From positions 29,161-93,160 of the forward strand of contig CATOJY010000009.1 in the NCBI GenBank assembly GCA_951800685.1: a stretch of DNA of 64,000 nt. The letters are read 5' to 3'. The notes under the pieces were generated by a model. It was not told where the DNA came from, searched no databases, and worked only from the letters and a program-made list of their open reading frames with translations. Positions 5,246 through 12,171 of this stretch are shown piece after piece (position 1 is the stretch's first letter; each line of letters starts with the position of its first letter). The DNA comes from an uncultured Lachnospiraceae bacterium (GTDB lineage Bacteria > Bacillota > Clostridia > Lachnospirales > Lachnospiraceae). The position numbers and the translations under genes were made by a program.

Positions 5246-5980
5246 ATGGGTATAGGCTATAGGATTAAAGAAGCCCGTGAACGTCTTGGACTAACTCAGA
5301 CAGAGCTGGGGAATATCGTCGGTGTTACTGGTTCCGCTATAACAAATTATGAAAAAGAAACCAGCCATCCAAAAGAACAAATTATTTATAAATTAATGGA
5401 AGCACTCAACGTAGATGCCAATTATCTATTTCAAGATGCCGTAAAACTTCCACAAAGGAAAAATGATGTATCTTTAGCCGAATACAATATGATCAAGAGC
5501 TATCGTGCCCTTGATCAGCACGGAAAAGAAACGGTATCTTACATATTGAATCGTGAAACCGAACGTGTACAGCAGATCGAGCAGACAACCGCCACTGTAG
5601 TCGAAGTCGCCGACTCAAACTCACAGGGACGCATCCTCCAATACTTCCACAGTGTTTCAGCCGGTGCCGGTGAAGTAATCTTTGATGATGTCTACACAGA
5701 ACGCATCACCGTGCCAGATCGGCCTCAGTACCGCCGTGTCGCCTACGCAGTAAAAGTAAGCGGCCACAGCATGGAACCGCTCTACCACGATAAGGACATC
5801 CTGTTGGTTGAGCCTACCTGTGAAATCAGTATCGGTGAAATCGGCATCTTCAATGTGAGCGGGCAGGCTTATGTTAAAAGGTTGGGAAAGGGAGTGCTGA
5901 TCTCTTTGAACAAGGAATATAACGACATCCCTCTAACTGAGGAATCGTTGTGCATGGGAAGAGTGGTAGATAAATTATAA
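5246..5980 (+). CDS. CI/LexA-like repressor, XRE HTH plus S24 peptidase
   Basis: The 244-aa product has an N-terminal XRE helix-turn-helix (about 6-60; TQTELGNIVGVTGSAITNYE) and a C-terminal S24 self-cleaving domain. The catalytic serine is in VSGHSMEP (Ser175) and the lysine in AYVKRLG (Lys211). Candidate Ala-Gly cleavage sites lie at 139-142 (SAGAGE). These repressors bind operators upstream of their own gene and are inactivated by RecA-stimulated autocleavage, linking element induction to DNA damage (family knowledge). GAGGAGG precedes the ATG. Four operator-like sites lie just upstream. The YbjQ-like gene follows 18 bases after the stop, so the two are cotranscribed. Confidence 0.92.
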   Translation: MGIGYRIKEARERLGLTQTELGNIVGVTGSAITNYEKETSHPKEQIIYKLMEALNVDANYLFQDAVKLPQRKNDVSLAEYNMIKSYRALDQHGKETVSYILNRETERVQQIEQTTATVVEVADSNSQGRILQYFHSVSAGAGEVIFDDVYTERITVPDRPQYRRVAYAVKVSGHSMEPLYHDKDILLVEPTCEISIGEIGIFNVSGQAYVKRLGKGVLISLNKEYNDIPLTEESLCMGRVVDKL

Positions 5981-5998
5981 TTAGAGAGGAGCTTTTTT

Positions 5999-6613
5999 AT
6001 GTCAAAATGCTTTTTATGTCAAAGAGATAATATCGGATTTATGAGCGGCTTTTCTATGAGTGGTCTTTCTGGCAAAATATGCGACCAGTGCCATAGAGAA
6101 ATTTTAAAAATTAGGAACGCTTCTGGGGACGGTCCCGACACTGCTTACTTTTCTGATTTGCTAAACAAAGTGCACAATAGATCAGCAAAAGAATACCTAC
6201 AAAATCTTTTACGCGATGCCAATATTGAATCCATGGCTAAAAGCCAAAATATACCTTCCGATAATGCATCTGACCTAATAGACAATATTGTGGATTCTAT
6301 TTTAATTTCAACAACATCATTAATTGACGGTCACGCAATAGCCGAATATAAAAATATTGTTACCGGAATATCCGTTCTTGGCACAGGATTCTTTAACGAA
6401 TTAAATGCCAATGTTGCTGATTTGCTTGGGTCAAGTTCTTCTGCCATGGAATCCAAAATAGCTTCGGCAAAGGATTCCGCGCTTTTTTACTTAAAGCGTG
6501 AAGCGTATGATATATCCTGCAATGCAGTTATAGGTGTATCAATTTCATTTGTTCCTTTTTCCGGAAATATGATAGGATTGGTTGCGTCTGGAACCGCCGT
6601 AATAGTTGAATAG
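5999..6613 (+). CDS. YbjQ/UPF0145 domain protein with N-terminal zinc ribbon
   Basis: Residues about 1-35 carry two CxxC pairs (CFLCQ and CDQCH), a zinc-ribbon arrangement. Residues about 100-204 match the YbjQ (UPF0145, formerly DUF74) fold, with EYKNIVTGISVLGTGFFNEL, ALFYLKREAYDISCNAVIGV and a closing SGTAVIVE. The UPF0145 function is unknown, though pentamers and metal binding have been proposed for relatives. AGAGGAGC precedes the ATG. Placement right after the repressor suggests it is a lysogenic cargo gene expressed while the element is quiescent. Confidence 0.85.
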   Translation: MSKCFLCQRDNIGFMSGFSMSGLSGKICDQCHREILKIRNASGDGPDTAYFSDLLNKVHNRSAKEYLQNLLRDANIESMAKSQNIPSDNASDLIDNIVDSILISTTSLIDGHAIAEYKNIVTGISVLGTGFFNELNANVADLLGSSSSAMESKIASAKDSALFYLKREAYDISCNAVIGVSISFVPFSGNMIGLVASGTAVIVE

Positions 6614-6696
6614 TAAATCAGAAATACCCAGATATAATTCCAGACGAAAGAAGGATAAATACTGTCGGAAGAGTCCTGGGAAAGATAGGGGAATAA
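6613..6696 (+). pseudogene. Short decayed coding fragment
   Basis: In the frame starting at 6613 about 27 residues read like protein (KYPDIIPDERRINTVGRVLG then KIGE and a stop). There is no start codon or ribosome binding site of its own, so this looks like the remnant of a larger gene. From 6697 to 6871 I see no gene. Confidence 0.3.
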
Positions 6697-6871
6697 TGAA
6701 ACTATCGAATTAAAAACAAGAAACAGCCGCAACCCATAGAAAGTTGACGACTGTCTCATATCTTTATATCCCCAGCAGTTTACATCACCCTGCTTTAAGA
6801 GATTATATCACATAGTGTATTATAAACAACGGCATATGTAATTATTTATTACGACGTAGCAGAGGTATATC

Positions 6872-7090
6872 ATGAATAAAATTTTTAGTTCAATAGGAAT
6901 CATTCTGGTTTTTGCTGGTACCATATTCAGCCTTTGGTCGATTCTTAACACAAAATCAACCAATGTGGGAACTGCTTATTATCACGATCACCAGCAAAAT
7001 TATTTTAAAAAGGATAAAGCAAAGGTTATTTTGGGAACTGTCCTAATTTTTATAGGAAGCCTATCTCAAATTATCGGATTATTCACATAA
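6872..7090 (+). CDS. Small two-TM protein, 72 aa
   Basis: Two hydrophobic helices, residues about 4-25 (IFSSIGIILVFAGTIFSLW) and 50-69 (AKVILGTVLIFIGSLSQIIG), flank a polar loop rich in His, Tyr and Lys (YYHDHQQNYFKKDK). GCAGAGG lies 6 bases before the ATG. Both termini would face the same side of the membrane. The family is not recognised. A strong 14-bp hairpin follows the stop within 4 bases, consistent with a single-gene unit. Confidence 0.65.
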   Translation: MNKIFSSIGIILVFAGTIFSLWSILNTKSTNVGTAYYHDHQQNYFKKDKAKVILGTVLIFIGSLSQIIGLFT

Positions 7091-7093
7091 TTA

Positions 7094-7127
7094 AGTCCGC
7101 TCTGATGCTGGAACATCAGAGCGGACT
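7094..7127. terminator. Strong hairpin after the two-TM gene
   Basis: A perfect 14-bp stem, AGTCCGCTCTGATG / CATCAGAGCGGACT with a 6-base loop, starts 4 bases after the stop. There is no long T tract, so termination may be weak. A second inverted repeat, GATATAAT/ATTATATC, lies at about 7148-7190, and GGGCAT/ATGCCC at about 7207-7222. Confidence 0.65.
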
Positions 7128-7265
7128 GGAACCATACCGGGAGACCCGATATAATCCACCCTAAGCAAGTGAATTATATCATTCTCCCAGTAAAAATACA
7201 AGTGCCGGGCATTTTTATGCCCTGCCCCTGCCATTATTTTTTAATGCTTTTATTCTTTTTTATAT

Positions 7266-7433
7266 TCATATTGGTGTAACTATCTTTTCAAGTTGCACTA
7301 ATGTTGGTGACACCTTACCATTTTCGATGTTGTTGAGCGTAGATTTTCCTATCCCTGTCTTTTCTGCCAGTTTAATTAATGTAAATTGTTTTTTATTTCT
7401 ATTTTCCCATAATGTTACTTTCAGCTTGCTCAC
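7266..7433 (-). CDS. Short XRE-family HTH protein, 55 aa (GTG start)
   Basis: The leftward frame from GTG 7433 encodes little more than a helix-turn-helix: LWENRNKKQFTLIKLAEKTG, then IGKSTLNNIENGKVSPTLVQ as second and recognition helices, and LEKIVTPI at the end. This is a minimal Cro-type DNA-binding protein. A stop codon lies two codons upstream of the GTG, which fixes the start closely; a second in-frame GTG lies at 7436. GAGAAG is the only Shine-Dalgarno-like sequence. It is divergent from the 53-aa gene at 7524 and may control it or the integrase. Confidence 0.7.
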   Translation of the reverse strand: MSKLKVTLWENRNKKQFTLIKLAEKTGIGKSTLNNIENGKVSPTLVQLEKIVTPI

Positions 7434-7523
7434 CACTTCTCAAGGTAGTGTACAAAGTAAAATAATTTTTATACTAATATTACGCAAATTTATAGAATTC
7501 GGTAAATATAGAAGCAAAATAAA

Positions 7524-7685
7524 ATGAATAGAAAACAACTCTCAGAACAGGAAATTGCATCACTTACATCAGACGAATGTTTTGAACGTTTGATTGGTAT
7601 GATAAAAGAAATGTCTCGCGATGAGCTGATCGAATTTTATAGTATCACAGAAGCATATAAGACATTTCATAGTGATACCAACTAA
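7524..7685 (+). CDS. Small acidic helical protein, 53 aa
   Basis: ATG at 7524 opens a 53-residue frame with LSEQEIASLTSDECFERLIG and MIKEMSRDELIEFYSITEAY, predicted to be mostly amphipathic helix, acidic and soluble. The upstream sequence is A-rich with no good Shine-Dalgarno match. It sits where many elements carry an excisionase, but it has no basic DNA-binding character, so I do not call it Xis. Function is unknown. Confidence 0.5.
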   Translation: MNRKQLSEQEIASLTSDECFERLIGMIKEMSRDELIEFYSITEAYKTFHSDTN

Positions 7686-7701
7686 TATATTCGGCCGTTT
7701 A

Positions 7702-7861
7702 TTGCGACGTCGCAACAGGAAAAGCAAAAGGCTAAAAACCTTTTCCTGGCACACCAGAAGCATCAATGGTTTGCTTCAAAAATCATCATTCTGGTGTTAC
7801 AAGCATTAAAATGATTTTAATAGATACCCCGAAGGGAATCAAAACTTGTATTATCTTCGGG
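7702..7861. other. Cluster of four hairpins upstream of the integrase
   Basis: In 160 bases there are TTGCGACGTCGCAA (7702-7715, perfect palindrome), CAGGAAAAG/CTTTTCCTG (7716-7748), ACACCAGAA/TTCTGGTGT with an inner GAAGCA/TGCTTC (7751-7797) and CCCGAAG/CTTCGGG (7828-7861). No gene is present. Such clusters occur at transfer or single-strand origins, integrase-binding regions and structured leaders; I cannot tell which. Confidence 0.55.
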
Positions 7862-7930
7862 TGCAGACTGCAATCGTTAAATAATTAAAGACGCTGGCTG
7901 TTATTTTTATACTAAAAAAGGAGGATAATT

Positions 7931-9208
7931 ATGAAAGGTGGAACAAGAAAACGCGGCTCAACATGGTCATATTATTTTGACCTCGGCACAGTAGACGGGA
8001 AACGCCAGAAGAGGGAAAAAGGCGGCTTCAAAACCAAAAAGGAAGCGGAAGCGGCGCTTGCGAAGGCAATCAATGAGTACCTTAATACCGGGCAAGTATT
8101 TGAACCCTCCGAGATCACCGTATCAGATTACCTTGATCAATGGTATGACCTGTACTGCAAACCGAACCTGAAATATAACACGCAGCTAGGCTATCTACGG
8201 ATCATGGAAGGACATTTGAAGCCCCGTTTTGGCCAGTACCGTCTAAAAGCTGTTACTGCTGCCGCATTGCAGGAATATGCCAACAAGCTGAAAATGGATG
8301 GACTAGCCAAACACTCTATAACCGGGATCCTGTCCGTATTCGGTGCGGCGCTGGACTATGCCGTTGAACCACTCCACTATCTCCCGACTAACCCTATGCG
8401 CTATGTGAAATATCCTAAAGTAGAGAAGAAGCCCCGTGAAAGGATCATCCTGACGCTTGAAGAATGGCAGCGGATTATTAAGCGCTTCCCTGCCGGATCC
8501 CGATATCATATCCCCTTGATGATCGGATTTTATACGGGCCTGCGGATCAGTGAAGCCTTTGCCCTGACATGGGATGACATAGACCTTGAAAACAGAACCC
8601 TGACCGTCAACAAACAGATTGTAAAGCGGAACTTTGGAGCTGATGTCCGCAAGGCCGTGGAAAAGACTGGGAAAAAGGAAATGCGTTCCTCATGGTACTT
8701 TACCACAACCAAAACTGCATCTTCCATGCGTACCGTAAAGTTTGGCGATACACTCTATCAGGCGTTGAATCAGGAGCACACCGCCCAGCTGAAAAATGAA
8801 CTGAAATACAGTGAATACTATACGATCCATGTCCTGAAAAAAGAGGTTGACGAAAAAGGAAACGATATGCAGCGCATTGTTCCTATACAGAAGTGCGTTG
8901 AATCGGCCTTACCCCGTGTCCGTATGGTCTGCATAGCAGAAAACGGAGAATATACTTCCACGGATTCCTTCAAGTATTGTGCAAGGGTGATCCACAAGGA
9001 ACTGCTACTTGCTTTTGATTATCATTCCCTGCGGCACACCCATGCCACGATCCTGATTGAATCCGGCGCTGATGTGAAGGACGTACAAACCCGTCTGGGT
9101 CATTCTAACATCCAGACTACACTACAGACGTATGTACATGATACAGAAATTATGGCCTCACGGTCTGTTGATATTTTCGAACATGCTATAAACCGCAAAA
9201 CCTCATAA
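7931..9208 (+). CDS. int: Tyrosine recombinase / integrase
   Basis: The 425-aa product is a phage/ICE-type tyrosine recombinase. Residues about 1-50 form an arm-binding AP2-like region (WSYYFDLGTVDGKRQKREKG), about 62-160 the core-binding SAM-like helical domain, and about 170-410 the catalytic domain. Catalytic residues are Arg205 (TGLRISEA), His365 and Arg368 (HSLRHTHA), His391 (LGHSN) and the nucleophile Tyr401 (LQTYVHDT). It would catalyse integration and excision of the element at the attachment site beside it. AAAAGGAGG precedes the ATG. Its position next to the rlmD 3' end indicates that this is the element end. The DNA between the Arg205 box and the HSLRH box is longer than in minimal integrases, with an insert at about 235-345. 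Confidence 0.96.
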   Translation: MKGGTRKRGSTWSYYFDLGTVDGKRQKREKGGFKTKKEAEAALAKAINEYLNTGQVFEPSEITVSDYLDQWYDLYCKPNLKYNTQLGYLRIMEGHLKPRFGQYRLKAVTAAALQEYANKLKMDGLAKHSITGILSVFGAALDYAVEPLHYLPTNPMRYVKYPKVEKKPRERIILTLEEWQRIIKRFPAGSRYHIPLMIGFYTGLRISEAFALTWDDIDLENRTLTVNKQIVKRNFGADVRKAVEKTGKKEMRSSWYFTTTKTASSMRTVKFGDTLYQALNQEHTAQLKNELKYSEYYTIHVLKKEVDEKGNDMQRIVPIQKCVESALPRVRMVCIAENGEYTSTDSFKYCARVIHKELLLAFDYHSLRHTHATILIESGADVKDVQTRLGHSNIQTTLQTYVHDTEIMASRSVDIFEHAINRKTS

Positions 9209-9211
9209 TAA

Positions 9212-9315
9212 AAAGGACTGTTCAACATTCTGATATGATACCTCCTAAGTAGATTTTGGGTATTTACCTTGTCTACTTAGGAGGTATTATATCATTCAGA
9301 CTCGTTCAGTCCTTT
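9212..9315. terminator. Very long inverted repeat after int
   Basis: Starting 4 bases after the int stop, about 42 bases (9212-9253) are almost fully complementary to 9272-9315. The outer stem is AAAGGACTG/CAGTCCTTT, the inner stem CCTCCTAAGTAGA/TCTACTTAGGAGG, with an 18-base loop. The right arm ends in a T-rich stretch, so it can terminate int transcription and block read-through into rlmD. The length is unusual for a simple terminator. Confidence 0.75.
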
Positions 9316-9335
9316 TTATATTTTTTCTCTGAACT

Positions 9336-9356
9336 GGTGGCAAATAGGTGGCAAAT
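9336..9356 (+). repeat. Tandem GGTGGCAAAT repeats, likely integrase arm sites
   Basis: GGTGGCAAAT occurs at 9336-9345 and 9347-9356, 11 bp apart, about 60 bases from the element end. Short direct repeats at this place are typical of arm-type binding sites for AP2-domain integrases; that role is inferred. Confidence 0.55.
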
Positions 9357-9391
9357 CACTTTTTTCTCATATTCTAAAGTCCTTAAAACAC

Positions 9392-9440
9392 TTAATTTAT
9401 ACGATTTAAGAGGCATACCGTCTCCACATTCGCCGTCCAC
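9392..9440. other. Probable attachment junction in the 3' end of rlmD
   Basis: The last codons of rlmD lie here (protein end NVETVCLLNRIN). The conserved rlmD sequence GAATGTGGAGACGGT lies on the minus strand at about 9418-9432. The 3' end of rlmD (rumA) is a known target of tyrosine integrases in Firmicutes. The other copy of the core is outside the window, so the exact crossover cannot be set. Confidence 0.5.
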
Positions 9441-10831
9441 GGGAACTGGTCAACTGCCACAGCCCGCTCTACCTCGTATCCCCTCTCCAGAAACACTTCC
9501 AGATCCCGTACCAGACTGGTCGGTTTACAGGAAATATACAGAATATGCTCCACCCCATACCGGATGATTTTATCAAGCGCCTTCGGATGAATACCGTCCC
9601 GCGGCGGATCCAAAAGAATCACATCCGGCTTCTCCTCTATATTATCGATCACCTTCAACACATCTCCTGCAACAAATTCACAGTTATGTAAACTATTTAA
9701 TGCCGCGTTCTTTCTCGCCGCTTTCACCGCCTCTTCTACGATTTCTACACCGATCACCTTCTTCGCCACCGGCGCCATCAGCTGTGCGATCGTGCCCGTA
9801 CCGCTGTAAAGGTCATACACGATCTTATCACACTTTGTTCCCTGTTCCTCTGCGCTATCTGCTTCTGGTCCGATATACTCTGCGATATACTCCCGCGCTG
9901 TCTGATAAAGTACCTCGGCGCCCAGACTGTTTGTCTGGAAGAAAGAAAAGGTAGAAACCTCAAACTGCAATCCCAGTAATTCCTCGTAGAAAAAATCCTG
10001 TCCATACAGAATCTGCGTCTCATCACTTTGCACCACATCTGCCACAGCGTCATTTCTGATCTGCAGAATCCCGGCAATCTTCCCCTCCAGTGCAAGCCCT
10101 AGCAGGTGCGCCCGGAACCCCTCCAATAACTGCGTTTCCTCTATGAACATCGGTTTCTGTGTGGTAGTCACAAGCGCGATCAGGATTTCCCCGGTCTTCG
10201 CCGCCTTGCGGACGAGAAGGTGGCGAAGATAGCCAACATGACGCAGTCTGTGATAGAAGCTGATATCTATACCCTGCTGCCGCAAACCTGTAAAATAGTC
10301 TTTCACACATCGCAGGATCTGTCTGTAATCTTCATCTATGATTTGGCACTCCGTAACAGACACGATATCATAAAAACTTCCTCTCTTATGCATCCCCAGC
10401 GTCAATGGGCCATCCTTCATTTCATCACCAAAGGAAAATTCCATCTTATTGCGGTAACCAAAGCAGACTGGACTGGCCTTTATACCTTCAAATTTCCATG
10501 CTCCCTGCTTGTCCAGCACACTGTCAAGCAACTTTTTTACTTGCTGCTCCTTAATTCGCAGCTGTTCTTCATAAGGCAGGGAAAGATACGTGCAGCCTCC
10601 ACAGCTTCCGAAATGGGGACAAGGACTGCCGCACTCCAATACAGACGGCTCCAGTACAGACATTAACCGTCCCTCAGCCTTACCTTTCCGTACTTTGTTG
10701 ACAACACACTGCACTTTCTGTCCTGGCAGCGCATTCTTGACGACACAGACGCCTTCCGTCGTCTCCACAACGCCTTTGTTCGGAAACTCTACCCGCTTTA
10801 CCACTCCTTCTAGAATCTGTCCCTTCTTCAT
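9392..10831 (-). CDS. rlmD: 23S rRNA (uracil-5-)-methyltransferase RlmD/RumA type
   Basis: The product (479 aa from ATG 10831, MKKGQILEGVVKRV) is a SAM-dependent RNA m5U methyltransferase. An N-terminal TRAM domain (about 1-58) is followed by the four-cysteine iron-sulfur motif around CGSPCPHFGSCGGC, a central domain, and a Rossmann methyltransferase domain with YDLYSGTGTIAQL (SAM binding), LDPPRDG, and the nucleophile cysteine in YISCKPTSL. It modifies 23S rRNA; relatives acting on tRNA (TrmA type) or on other 23S positions (RlmCD) cannot be excluded. The longer reading frame to 10978 is not needed; GGGAAAGGG lies 12 bases before 10831. The C-terminal residues are encoded at the element junction. 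Confidence 0.9.
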   Translation of the reverse strand: MKKGQILEGVVKRVEFPNKGVVETTEGVCVVKNALPGQKVQCVVNKVRKGKAEGRLMSVLEPSVLECGSPCPHFGSCGGCTYLSLPYEEQLRIKEQQVKKLLDSVLDKQGAWKFEGIKASPVCFGYRNKMEFSFGDEMKDGPLTLGMHKRGSFYDIVSVTECQIIDEDYRQILRCVKDYFTGLRQQGIDISFYHRLRHVGYLRHLLVRKAAKTGEILIALVTTTQKPMFIEETQLLEGFRAHLLGLALEGKIAGILQIRNDAVADVVQSDETQILYGQDFFYEELLGLQFEVSTFSFFQTNSLGAEVLYQTAREYIAEYIGPEADSAEEQGTKCDKIVYDLYSGTGTIAQLMAPVAKKVIGVEIVEEAVKAARKNAALNSLHNCEFVAGDVLKVIDNIEEKPDVILLDPPRDGIHPKALDKIIRYGVEHILYISCKPTSLVRDLEVFLERGYEVERAVAVDQFPWTANVETVCLLNRIN

Positions 10832-10957
10832 CCTATTCCACATCCCTTTCCCTTTGAACTTGTCGTCCCATCCCCTACACAAGATATCCACAGCAGTTCC
10901 TCTAACTCTAAGAAAGCACCAAATCAGTCGTCTCGCCAATGACAAGATAACACAACA

Positions 10958-10988
10958 AAAGCAGGATGTTATGCACACATCCCGCTTT
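10958..10988 (-). terminator. Terminator of the 95-aa membrane protein gene
   Basis: AAAGCAGGATGT (10958-10969) pairs with ACATCCCGCTTT (10977-10988), a 12-bp stem with one G-T pair. On the minus strand it is followed by TGTTGTG. It lies after the stop at 11038. Confidence 0.6.
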
Positions 10989-11037
10989 CAATTTACAGAA
11001 TTCTCCGCTCTATCCTGTTATGCACTGTTCCTTCAGC

Positions 11038-11325
11038 TTATGCCTTCTCCTCGGCTGCTTCCTCTTCTTCGTCCTCGTCTTCAAAGAAATCATCGTCGAA
11101 ATCATCATCAAAGTCATCTTCGAAGTCCTCCAGATAATCTGGCTTGAAATAGCGGTACATTGCATAGGCAATCGCCGCAATCGCAACGACAGCACCGATG
11201 ATCGCAAAGATCCACAACAGCTTATCACAGTTCTTCTCTTCCTCTTTCTTGCGTCCAAAAAGCTCATTCACTCTGGCATTGTCCAATATATCATCCAATT
11301 TATTCAGAATTTCTGTTTTGCTCAT
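11038..11325 (-). CDS. Single-TM protein with acidic cytoplasmic tail, 95 aa
   Basis: ATG 11325 (MSKTEILNKLDDIL) has AGAGAGGA 7 bases upstream. After a charged N-terminal helix there is one membrane segment at about residues 37-57 (LLWIFAIIGAVVAIAAIAYA) and then a tail of almost only Asp, Glu and Phe (DFEDDFDDDFDDDFFEDEDE). The acidic tail would be strongly solvent-exposed and might bind cations or basic proteins. Similar proteins are frequent in Lachnospiraceae, but I know of no assigned function. It is flanked by its own terminator and does not share an operon with rlmD. Confidence 0.7.
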   Translation of the reverse strand: MSKTEILNKLDDILDNARVNELFGRKKEEEKNCDKLLWIFAIIGAVVAIAAIAYAMYRYFKPDYLEDFEDDFDDDFDDDFFEDEDEEEEAAEEKA

Positions 11326-11509
11326 AACCAAATCCTCTCTTTCCTGTTTTACGTTCTTTCCCGATACAAATCGTCATTATCTATAATATACCACTTCTTT
11401 TTTGTTTTTACTATAAAAATATATAATTTAATCAAAAATTTATGCATCCATCTTCGTCATAGTTATCGCAGTCCCTGCACAAACTGTCTAAATGCGACCA
11501 TATAGATCT

Positions 11510-12157
11510 CTAACTCTGCATAAAAAGCCTGACGCCTGCTTCTATCCCCTCTGGATAGATAAGAACCAATTTCTGTTTCAGGAAAGGACTAAGCGCCTGC
11601 TGCAATCTGTCCCTATCCGACACATGATAGAGTTTCTCCCTGTCTGGCGTCAACAGAAGAACCAGCTTACTTCTTGCATGGAATTTCTTCAAATATTCCA
11701 TGATCTCCATCACGGACTGTTCCGCTTCCAGTTTAACCGCTTCTTTTCTATGTCCCTGCTCTATCGCATAAGCCGGCATTTCCTCCGCCTCATAAGAATC
11801 AAAGAAGGTCCCCATCTGCACATAGGCAGCTGCCACTGTCTTAGTACAGATCTCTTTTCTTCCCCAGAGGATCATATTCAGCCTTATATTGCGGAACACT
11901 TCGCTCTGTTTCTTACAGGATGTGATCAGATCGGCACACAGCGTCCGCACCGTCTCTTTATCATATGCCCGATCCACCACGATTGCCATCTCCAAAATGC
12001 CGCCCTGATAGTTTCCCTGTACATGCAGCACTCTCTCGATCTGGTTATGCAACTGCAAATTTCTGACCGGCGTAAGTGCCATAGCGTCCTCCATCTCTGT
12101 GTGAATCCTATTCCCATTCTGCTGACCTGTCATCATACCGCTTATGCGTTGTATCAA
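11510..12157 (-). CDS. Hypothetical protein downstream of pcrA, 215 aa
   Basis: The frame is open to a TTG at 12157 preceded by GGAAGA; ATG 12136 is an alternative start. The protein is soluble. Residues about 53-72 (GGILEMAIVVDRAYDKETVR) and the C-terminal KLVLIYPEGIEAGVRLFMQS resemble the alternating strand-helix pattern of a vWA/Rossmann-like fold, but no metal-binding MIDAS motif is seen. It begins only 15 bases after the pcrA stop and is thus the second gene of that operon, so a role near DNA repair is possible but unsupported. The family is not recognised. Confidence 0.65.
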   Translation of the reverse strand: MIQRISGMMTGQQNGNRIHTEMEDAMALTPVRNLQLHNQIERVLHVQGNYQGGILEMAIVVDRAYDKETVRTLCADLITSCKKQSEVFRNIRLNMILWGRKEICTKTVAAAYVQMGTFFDSYEAEEMPAYAIEQGHRKEAVKLEAEQSVMEIMEYLKKFHARSKLVLLLTPDREKLYHVSDRDRLQQALSPFLKQKLVLIYPEGIEAGVRLFMQS

Positions 12158-12171
12158 ACCTGTTCTTCCAT

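Larger units (their letters stand above)
1..9430. mobile_element. Right end of an integrative element (partial)
   Basis: The stretch is bounded on the right by a tyrosine integrase gene, integrase-type direct repeats and the 3' end of rlmD. It contains XRE repressors, an S24 repressor and a run of tiny genes with their own promoters, and is more AT-rich than the flanking chromosome. No conjugation, relaxase, capsid or terminase gene lies inside the window, so ICE, IME and prophage cannot be told apart. The left end lies before base 1. The boundary near 9.43 kb is inferred from the integrase position and from where rlmD coding sequence ends. Confidence 0.75.

Noticed and set aside
6487..6759. 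Leftward 90-codon frame
   Set aside because: It overlaps the well-supported YbjQ-type gene, has no ribosome binding site, and the composition suggests an antisense shadow.
7327..7527. Rightward 66-codon frame
   Set aside because: The opposite strand encodes a clear XRE helix-turn-helix protein (7266-7433).
11010..11267. Leftward 85-codon frame rich in Arg and Lys
   Set aside because: It is the out-of-frame shadow of the acidic-tail membrane protein gene 11038-11325.
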